From NCBI RefSeq assembly GCF_905220415.1, contig NC_059568.1, positions 8,618,001-8,682,000 of the forward strand: 64,000 nt of DNA, given 5' to 3'. The notes beneath the pieces are model-generated. The model saw only the letters and a list, made by a program, of their open reading frames with translations. It was not told the origin of the DNA and searched no databases. How positions within the stretch are numbered: position 1 is the stretch's first letter; each line of letters opens with the position of its first letter. Below, piece after piece: positions 56,083 to 64,000 of the stretch. The stretch is from Colias croceus (lineage: Eukaryota > Arthropoda > Insecta > Lepidoptera > Pieridae). The translations under genes and the position numbers were made by a program.

Positions 56083-56112
56083 GCCAGGGTGGGGCAAGCG
56101 CCCCACCCTGGC
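56083..56112. other. Perfect GC-rich hairpin
   Basis: Thirteen-base arms (56083-56095 and 56100-56112) built on CCAGGGTGGGGC/GCCCCACCCTGG close a 4 base loop AAGC. It stands out in AT-rich DNA. Possibly part of a dispersed repeat; no poly(T) terminator follows. Confidence 0.7.
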
Positions 56113-56710
56113 TTTGACATGGAAGGTACCTAACCAAATCTAAAAATTGAATTATCTAGGTACTAACTACTTAGCTGTAAACATAATATCCGTAAGAAAA
56201 TTCACACTCGATTCTCGAAAGTCGACAGTCGACATAGAAAATTCGACCTTTGAATTAGTATTATTTACCTCTAAATTGACTGACTAACAAATTGTCATAC
56301 GTCCAGCGACACATTTTTTTATTTTATTCGTGGTGTGGTAGGTGAACAAAATATTATGTGTTTTGAATAAGAATAATTCGAATAACGAATTACACACGAA
56401 AAAAGAAAATAGCTGAGGCTTCCATGTTACATGAACTGTGAAAAATGAGTGTTGTACTACACTCATTTTTTGTAATTAGTTTCCCCAATATCTTATCCAA
56501 TTTCACTTTTGTTGTGTTACACGTTCTACAACTCACTTATACTTTTTGCTTTTTACTTTACATTTAAAAGTTTCAAAAAATATTAGACATAATAAAGTAA
56601 GTATTATAAAAAAGTTTTCAAGGTAAAGAAGATGCGAAATTTTACTTTCTAAAAAAATCGCAGTAACTTTTGCCCTAAAGTGGATAGTTTCCGAAATATC
56701 GGCTTAAGAC

Positions 56711-57060
56711 TTGTCTACGCCTAATGCCTTCGCAAATGCCTTCGCGAATGCCTTCGCAATTAACGCCTTCGCGAATGTCTTTGCAAATGCCTTCGCAAAT
56801 GCCTTCGTAAATGCCTTCGCAAATGCCCTCGCAAATGCCCTCGTAAATGCCCTCGCAAATGCCTTCGCAAATGTCTACGCAAATGCCTTCGAAAATTCCT
56901 TCGCAAATGCCTTCGCAAATTCCTTCGCAAATGCCTTCGCAAATGCCTTCGCAAATGCCTTCGCAAATGCCTTCGCAAATGCCTTCGTAAATGCCTTCGC
57001 AAATGCCTTCTTTCGAAAATGCCTTCGCAAATGCTTTCGCAAATGCCTTCGCAAATGCAA
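56711..57060. repeat. 12 bp minisatellite (GCCTTCGCAAAT)n
   Basis: About 28 units of a 12 bp motif with scattered point changes. Because 12 is a multiple of 3, several frames stay open and give repetitive ORFs of 72-168 codons (NAFA, ICEG and RHLR repeats) on both strands. No promoter, signal or splice context supports translation. Confidence 0.92.
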
Positions 57061-57103
57061 ATCGCAAACGGCCGCCGGCTGTACCGCCGGCATTTGCGAT
57101 TTG
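57058..57103. other. Hairpin ending the minisatellite
   Basis: Outer arms CAAATCGCAAA (57058-57068) and TTTGCGATTTG (57093-57103), inner arms GCCGGC (57074-57079) and GCCGGC (57086-57091). It directly follows the last repeat unit and uses the same CGCAAAT word. Confidence 0.65.
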
Positions 57104-57329
57104 AAGTTCGAAGACCTGGATATGAGTTTGGGTACATATATCTTACATATTATATATTATCATCATTCACTACGAATAAGTAAATTACGTAATAACAGGG
57201 GCGGTTCTTTAAACTGAATCAGTTGTGTGTGTGCCTACGTAATATTAATAGATCATGATTGTTATTGCTGAAAATTGGTAAACTGTATAGTTATTATGTA
57301 ATGCAGTATACCTTTTTTGCTACCTCACT

Positions 57330-57572
57330 TATTAAACTCAAGTATATAGGTATTTTAGACCGGGAGATACTGACACAAAATTTCGTTAGTTGTACAAACC
57401 ATCCTCATTAACTACATTTATCTTTAGTTTTTCTTGTAATTCTGTGTACATCTATAATAGGGTCAAGCATTAGAATATTCTTACTTTGTATTTATTATTA
57501 TGGAATGATGTATGCGCGATCTGTCGATGTACCTAAATCTTATTTACCTAAATAAATAAATAAATAAATAAT
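57330..57572 (+). repeat. Probable LINE 3-prime end
   Basis: Non-coding sequence ending CTTATTTACCTAAATAAATA and an (AAAT)n tail, typical of LINE 3-prime ends. Family not determined. Confidence 0.4.
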
Positions 57573-57869
57573 GTGTAACTTTTTTGAAACTTGTGTGAAA
57601 CTTTTTTTCACACTATAGACCTTTAACTAAAAATTATCGTATTTGTACGATAATTATCGTACGTATCGTACACATGTATCGACATGCGCTACACAGACCA
57701 AAAAGTTTGAGACGATGTAATAAAAGTTTCACTTTAATTGGAAATAACATTGGCAACATTATTTTATGGGCCAACACAAGGCCAACAGCGTCATACGGGA
57801 CTCCTTTCGCGGCGCGCACTCTAGTTACCACTCTGTAAATTGAAATCAATCATTACTCGTTCACATCAC

Positions 57870-58057
57870 GACTCGTTTTGTTTATGGTTCATACTTTGTA
57901 CTTCTGAGTTCTGCGTTCAATTCAGTTCAATAATTAAACTTCAAATTCAGTTCGTTCGTTTATCGCCAGCGTGGATAACGTCAACGTAGTGTTATATGTC
58001 ATTCTAACTTCTTAGAAAAAAAACCACCCGTTCTATCCATTATTATTCATTAAGAAA
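57870..58057 (+). promoter_or_regulatory. Likely promoter and 5-prime UTR of the secreted-protein gene
   Basis: Several TTCAGT words, which match the arthropod initiator (TCAGT), occur at about 57920 and 57946; the latter is followed by TCGTTCG. The 5-prime UTR then runs into TTAAGAAAATGG, a good translation start context. Inferred from motifs only. Confidence 0.35.
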
Positions 58058-59251
58058 ATGGATTCTTTACAAGTGAAGACGGCCACGAGATTATTATTAA
58101 CACTTTTATTATTGGCGCTAACATTCAATCTTGCTGTAACAGGTACTCTAGTTATTTAAAATCTTAAAATATTTCGTAGTAGTTTGGAGGTTTATGATCA
58201 CTTGTTGTATTGTAGTGACGTAAATACTGGAACAAACAAGAAGGCGCTATTTTCCGTTTCACCTTGCTTATTCTTCTTGTATTTAGAAATATAATAAGAT
58301 GTCGTGTATACCTATTCGTATTTATTATAACTTTATACTTGGAAAGTCCTCTATTTTTTTAGATAAGTATTTAAAATTCCGGGTGTTGTACAATTACGTT
58401 ACATTCATGTCTCCTAATACCAATGAATGCCTTAATTAAAAATGCCATTATGTTTTTTTGTTAGATATATGCACATTGCACATAAAGGAATTGTAAAAAA
58501 AAAACATAAAATATTTTAATAACAGCTTGTATCTGCAAACTGAAACAAATTAGATAAATCAACTTGCTGAGTCTTAAAAAAAATTCTAAAGGAAGTAAAA
58601 AATTTGATATATTACATATTTTTTTAAGAAAAAGTATTTGGAATATTTAGCATAAAAAACATATTTTACCTAAATGTAACTTAGGTGCAAGGCCTTCAAT
58701 CATTGAGTTAATGTGAATGTATGTTACATATTATTTCTATATTTCTTTAATTTACACCCTAAAAAGCTTATGGTTATTACATTTACATTTAAATTCTCAA
58801 TCTTACCATGAGTACAGTTATACCTCTTTAAACCACTAAATATTTATTAACATTGATGATAGAGCAATTTCTTATAAAAAATTGTATTGTTGTATGATTT
58901 GCCTGTAATGTTGAATGTTTATTACTGTATAAAGTACCTTCTATCTATTTGAAAATCTTAGTGAATCTCAATTTATGAAGAAGTGAATTACACATACTTT
59001 TCTTGTTTCAGATTATGTAGAATATGAATTTGTAAATAGTCCTTTAAGTCATAGTTTTGTAAGACCAGAATTTGACTTGTTAAAACATGATAGACTCCGC
59101 CGAGACACGGGTGTTAATAATGCAAGTGCCATAGCTACAAATATGACTCCAACTGTTACTATAAGTGCAACCAATGTGACCGATACAAAAGAGATGACTC
59201 CGCAATTGAATAAACCGCTGGTTACCAGCAATTCAACCAGTGAAGTAAATA
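58058..59251 (+). CDS. Unrecognised secreted or type I membrane protein, first two exons
   Basis: Exon 1 58058-58142 (ATG in AAAATGG context) encodes MDSLQVKTATR plus the hydrophobic core LLLTLLLLALTFNLAV: a signal peptide. Exon 2 59012-59251 (acceptor TTGTTTCAG, donor GTAAGT) joins in phase 1 and encodes DYVEYEFVNSPLSHSFVRPE, then a stretch with RLRR at residues 56-59, a proprotein convertase-type site. A Thr/Asn-rich stretch with four N-glycosylation sequons (NAS, NMT, NVT, NST) follows. 108 complete residues lie in the window and the gene continues to the right in phase 1. The spacing of signal, short propeptide and glycosylated linker suggests a processed surface or lysosomal protein, but I do not recognise the family. 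Confidence 0.75.
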
Positions 59252-61135
59252 GTAAGTATTAGTATGTATAGTGTTAAATTCAATAGGGCTATATATTGTA
59301 CAAATCTCCATCACTACTGACACTTTCAGTATTTACTTGTGAAAATGTGTCCTATAGCTTTCTACAAATACACATTACAACCTACAATGTGGCTTTTAAA
59401 TCTATTCACAATTTCTACTTGATAACATACAGTAACTTTCACACTATTTAACAATCTAATAGTCGCATATAAGATTTGTTTCTCACATTATAATTTATAA
59501 AAACATAATTTATCAACTGCCTCTTGTCAAAATCCCTAAAATTTATATTAAATAAATATATATTTATTGTACAAAAATTGTATTTCATATAATTTTTCTC
59601 AAACAGAGAAATTTTATACGCCCATAAATTATGTATAAAACTATTCATATGAATATTATCATGAACAAATTATTGATTCAGATGTTACATTTATGTTTCA
59701 AGGTATAGAAAACATGATTATAAATTTTTGTTATTTGCATTCTGTAATCCTGCAGATGTTTCATTTTATATTATACCACTAAGTACATACATATTATGTA
59801 TTACTAAATTCCAAAACAATTTCTATGAACATTTGTTGGTCTTAATTTGTTAAGTACCATTTAATGTACTGGTAAAGCTATCCTTACTAATTAAAACAAT
59901 GTTTGTCGCCTTCGTAGAGAATATTAAACAACACCAGCATACAAATGTACAGCGCATAAATGTCTAGTTACTAATTACAATGACGACTTGTTAGGCGCCA
60001 TTCAAACTTGATAACCTAAGCATTATTCGAGTTCATGGCTATTGACATTACATTAACGTTTTAGTATAAATATTATATAGAGAATATAATATACCTAACA
60101 TCATAACGTGATATTATCCATAAAATTATGCACATAAAAGAAATAGTTTTCCTCAAAATGATTGCATTGTTTAATTCTTATCTAACGGTAACAATAAAAT
60201 AGGCAGTTTTATGCGAAACAATGAAAGAAATATCATGACAAGGATTTTCTCTTTAATAAATAGCGTGATATAATTCCACCTTGATAAAGAGAATAAGATA
60301 ATTATTGTAATACCTAATATTATGATCGAGATGACGGTCATGAGGATGTTTTGTTTGAATGAATTATTGTTTGTGAATCTTCGATTTAACGCTCCGTTCT
60401 CTTCCGTATCTTTCATTTACGTAAGCAAAAATGTATATTTTTTAAACTTTAAAAATATTTTGTCGATTAATCTGAAAAGAGTAGTCCCCACATATACAGT
60501 TGTGACGCGGGGATTTCCTTAATGCGTCAGCACTAGCAGATAAAGTGTGCACAGTGCAACTTAATATTGTAGTCCTATATACATTTGCAACGTTATAATA
60601 CCGTTACGTCACTGCATGTACCTGTTTACAATTATTGTGTAATTAACAGATAGGCACACGCCGGAATTACATCCGTTAAACGAAAAATACTCATACGCAT
60701 TCGGCATTCCTATAACTCTTTCACTTGACGATATAACATTTACCTACGTTTTATAAACGTTCGTATAGTCGGCACTAAATTCGCAATACTGTTCATAAAA
60801 ACATGTTTACGTAGAAAAGACGTACGCTTGAGCCGGTTAATGTTTCCACTGTTTCATCAATATTACTGTAGGTATAACAAGTTAAGAGAAAAATACATAT
60901 ATAAAATACCTATACGAGTAAAATTCAAAGTTCACTAATCTACCTAGTAAAACGACAGTACCTACATAATAACAGTAAACGTACCTATGTTCGTATAAAC
61001 TACATGCGACGCGACAGTTGAAATAACGAAGGACACGTTTATTAACAGGCTTCTGTTATATAACCAATAACATTATATGTTACCAATCATCTACAAAGAA
61101 CTAAGGTGAAATCAAAAGTTTTTTTTTATAAAATA
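59252..61135. other. Intron sequence of the secreted-protein gene
   Basis: AT-rich, no further exon of the plus-strand gene could be recognised. It contains the small minus-strand candidate ORF at 60171-60416. Confidence 0.45.
60171..60416 (-). CDS. Candidate small membrane protein or first exon, minus strand
   Basis: 81 codons starting MKDTEENGALNRRFTNNNSF, then a strong hydrophobic helix (ILMTVISIIILGITIIILFS) and a second hydrophobic region near the end. A polar tail of about 24 residues before one membrane helix is the look of a type II membrane protein. Possible donors occur after ATATTAG and TTATCAAG, so it may be a first coding exon with the real continuation elsewhere. No family recognised; AT-rich composition makes a chance ORF possible. 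Confidence 0.25.
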   Translation of the reverse strand: MKDTEENGALNRRFTNNNSFKQNILMTVISIIILGITIIILFSLSRWNYITLFIKEKILVMIFLSLFRIKLPILLLPLDKN

Positions 61136-62726
61136 CACTCACCGGCACGGAATCTTGGCCACTTACAAATTTGCCGATAAAAAAAGTTTGGAGTGTTTTT
61201 CACGATTTTTTTGTATGCAGATATGTTAACATATTATTTGTTTAATTTTATGGTAAGAAATTATTAAGTTTAACAATAATCTTTTACCACTTTTTAAGAG
61301 TTTCTCGAAATTTGTGATTTGTGCGGTTAAGACGAAGTTACGAATTGTTCGTTTTAAACTTTTTTCGATATCGTTTATGCCGTTTTAAGATATTGTTATT
61401 GTTGTACTGTAGTCAATGATCATAACAAACAATAAAAAATGCCGTTAAAATCTGAACATCATGCTCAGGCCATCACAATGTTAGACCAATGACTGCCGCA
61501 ACATAAAGTACCTAATGTACAGTACATACCACATTCAGTGATGCACTGTGCATGGAGAAGATACCAGGAGACTGGCAGCTACACGTGCAGACCAGAAAAT
61601 GAAGGCGTGAGGTGCATATCAGCTCGAGAAGACCCCTTTATTGTTCAAAAGATACTCACAAATGGCTTTCTGACAGTTTTTGAGATACGCCAACGGCTTT
61701 AAAACACCAGGATAATAAATGTGAGTGAGCAATCTGTGAGAAGACTAATGAAGGAAGTTAATTTGAAGGTTTGCAGACCAGCACGCCGACCAGAACTCCT
61801 CAGATATCACAGAGAAGCACGTCTTCGTTTTGCACGAGAACATGAAAACTGGACCCACGCCCAGTGCGTTCGTGAAGTGTTCACAGATGACTGCTAAGGC
61901 ACGTCACAAGCTTCTGATAGCCAAGAGTCAGTATAGAGGACACGAGAAGGGAGGTTTTCACCCATCACCACACTCAAATTCCGATTTTTCATAGAGGGTC
62001 AATAATGGTATGGGGAGGTATAAGTTCTGATGCTCGCACGGAGTTAGTTATCGTAGATAATGGCTTAAATTTAATCAGGTATATTGAGGAAATTCTCCAG
62101 GAACATGTTCAGCCCTATTACAGGTTTACCAGTGAAGAAAATTTGCTACTAATACACTATAACGCACGTCCGCGTGTCGTACGATGCGTAGAAGAGTACC
62201 TTCAAGAGGTTATTATTGAAAAATTGGAGTGTCCAGCTCGTAGCCCGGATCTTAATCCAATAGAACACACCTGTGACATGCTTAAAAAAAACATAAAGTT
62301 CGATTCCAACCCAGCACCAATGTAAGATGAGCTTAGAAATACAGCTGGGGCCGTTTGGTACACTATAGCTCAAGTGGACATCAAAAATGTCTTCTAGAGT
62401 ATGCCAGACTGTATGCAAACATTGTTTAAGGCAAGAGAAGGAAACACCCTATATTAAAATATTCAATTTTTTTTATGGAAACGTTATTTCTAATTTTTGT
62501 GCATTTTTTAAGAAATCATTTAAATTTCACAGGAAAAGCGTAAATTCTTGTTTAATTCATATCTACGCGGTAGTACTTCTTATAAACTTCCAATTATTAC
62601 TAAAAGTTAGTAAAAACATTAAAGAAACTAGTTTTGATTAAATTTTTATTGAATTTTGTAGTAGAAAATAAATAGTGTTATTTTACGCAAAAATTTGCAG
62701 TGGCCAAGATTCCGTGCCGGTGAGTG
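61136..62726 (+). mobile_element. Tc1-like transposon, inactive, with perfect 27 bp inverted ends
   Basis: Left end CACTCACCGGCACGGAATCT onward is repeated as the exact reverse complement at the right (62700-62726); similarity continues for about ten more bases. TA flanks both sides (61134-61135, 62727-62728). 1591 bp. The interior is a broken transposase gene. Confidence 0.9.
61440..62395 (+). pseudogene. Broken Tc1-family transposase
   Basis: Starts MPLKSEHHAQAITMLDQ then stop; later pieces in shifting frames show a helix-turn-helix-like SVRRLMKEVNLK region and EVFTDD (first catalytic D) followed by a stop. The last open piece (62005-62325) contains MVWGGISSDARTELV, IHYNARPRV and SPDLNPIEHTCDML. 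In the second catalytic motif, usually (Q/H)xDNARPH, the D is replaced by Y. The E of SPDLNPIEH is kept. Stops, frameshifts and the lost D make it dead. Confidence 0.82.
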
Positions 62727-62728
62727 TA

Positions 62729-64000
62729 TGATGTACCTATTTATTTACCGCGTTAAAACATCGCCTTTCTTCAAAATTCTAAAATAAAATACCTAAGTAG
62801 AGTTTAATAGAACAGGAAAAGTTTAATTATCGCGATTATGCATCATCGAGGTCGTATCAATAAACAGAAGAACACAAACAATGTTTAAAATATATTAAAC
62901 AAGTCCTTAACTAAACTTAATTGGTTCTATCCACGTTCTATGTATGGGTTAGAACGAATTAATAAAACGCTTTATATACGCTAGTGGGGTTCGTCGTACT
63001 TAAATTATTCTAAATTTTTTATCTGTTTATATAATTGAAAGTATTTATTATTTTCCATGCATTCCATTATAATTTTCTTCACGATTTTGTATATTATAAT
63101 TTGTTAACAATCTTGTATATTATTGATCAGGCTTATATTTCAAAATAATAATATGCCCTTGCCTATACAAAAATTATTAACATATTACATAATATACCTA
63201 GTAACCAATATTTGAAGTCGGTACCTTTATGTACATAATAATTATTTTGTGCCGTTTGCCACAGATTACTAAATAGGTGGTTACTACTTTTACCTCCATG
63301 TCGGCGTAACACAGTCTTCGTGGATTTGGAAATCAAAAATTCTTAAATGTTTTTCTTATTAGCCAAATATAATAAAATATTTTTAACAAACTGCCTGCAA
63401 AAAGTTAAAATAAAATACTGGAAAGTAGAAGTCAATGCCTAAAATAAGAAAACATATTATGAATCGCAAACTTCGACGTGACTTTATGAAAGGTTTAACT
63501 TTTAATTTGGTAAAAATAGCTCATTTTTCCATTGTTACCTTTAAGTTTAGCGTCTTTTTTTTTCTTGAACTTGGTAATATCCCAAAATATACAACGACGA
63601 CCTACTTTTAAAGTTGTTTTTAAAGTATCTCCGAAGTTTTAGATCCTAAAAAGAATTAATAACGAAGTCGAGTAATCGAATAGGTAACATTAAAAATAAT
63701 TTATATGTATTATTAAGTATTTTTTTTTTGAAGTCAGTTAATAAAATATGACGTACATAGGTATAAAGGTGACTTTTTTTACAATTCGAAACTCGATATG
63801 TTACGAGGATAAAAACAACTTCTATCTTGAGGATAAATCAACACTGATCACAGTATTTAAAACTTATCGTAATAAATTCACGTTCGATAATTATTTTTCA
63901 GTGAAATGTTTTCGATGATTTTTATAATAATTGAATATCGCAACGCGATCTTCTCGTTTCATTATCTCTGTATTTTGAGACATTTGACCTTTGAATAGGT
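62729..64000. other. AT-rich sequence to the window edge
   Basis: No further exon or complete repeat identified. Short GAAGTCGGTA and GAAGTCAGTTAATAAA words at 63210 and 63730 are scraps of the GAAGTCGGTT family. Confidence 0.4.

Noticed and set aside
56711..57217. 168-codon plus-strand and 125-130-codon minus-strand ORFs
   Set aside because: They are translations of the 12 bp minisatellite; frames stay open because the period is a multiple of three.
57640..57680. TTATCGTA-TTTG-TACGATAA hairpin near the promoter of the right-hand gene
   Set aside because: Eight-base arms in AT-rich DNA are too weak to call a regulatory element.

Overview
The window is eukaryotic nuclear DNA from an insect, most probably a moth or butterfly (Lepidoptera). 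It is AT-rich, has spliced genes with GT-AG introns, and is packed with repeat families I recognise as lepidopteran: the GCTTCCGCCCGCGACTCC-type dispersed repeat, the GAAGTCGGTTGTTTTTAA repeat, RTE-type LINE tails ending in (GAT)n, mariner, and CR1/L2- or Jockey-like LINEs. No bacterial-style operons, CRISPR arrays, rRNA or convincing tRNA genes were seen. All family names come from recognition by eye; no database search was run.

Left part (1-13.2 kb, minus strand): most of one glucose transporter gene of the GLUT1 (SLC2A, major facilitator) type. Eleven coding exons between 7 and 10500 can be joined with matching splice phases. The last six to seven carry the transporter core with hallmark PESPR, QQLSG and DRTGRR motifs. 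The upstream four encode an unusual N-terminal extension of about 174 residues, largely coiled coil, spliced in phase to the first transmembrane helix. A non-coding 5-prime exon (11418-11478) and a CpG-rich block (about 13.0-13.2 kb) with a perfect NRF-1/Ewg palindrome lie upstream and may be the promoter. The 3-prime end of the gene is off the left edge.

Middle part (13.3-57.5 kb): a long, essentially gene-free stretch built of nested transposable elements. Main items: foldback/MITE elements (17.5, 25.3-25.9, 41.5 and 44.2-44.5 kb); a LINE with a 609-residue reverse-transcriptase ORF (25.9-28.0 kb); an RTE-type LINE 3-prime end split by a 1.5 kb DNA transposon with 300 bp inverted repeats (28.05-29.84 kb); a LINE C-terminal fragment (31.5-32.1 kb); a full-length two-ORF LINE with both ORFs open (32.6-37.4 kb); an intact-looking DD41D mariner (38.4-39.7 kb); and a 5-prime-truncated LINE with a perfect 14 bp target duplication (42.3-42.7 kb). 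Two more CpG-rich blocks (43.1-43.3 and 49.6-50.1 kb) have no gene I can attach. Minisatellites lie at 22.3-22.7 and 56.7-57.06 kb.

Right part (57.6-64 kb): the 5-prime end of a plus-strand gene for an unrecognised secreted or type I membrane protein (signal peptide, RLRR proprotein site, four N-glycosylation sequons). Its large downstream intron holds a dead Tc1-like transposon with perfect 27 bp inverted repeats. The most notable non-gene signals are a stem-loop with a compensatory base change shared by three LINE 3-prime ends, a 294 bp near-perfect palindrome, a 32 bp target-site-like duplication around a tail-less non-autonomous element, and the nesting of elements inside each other.
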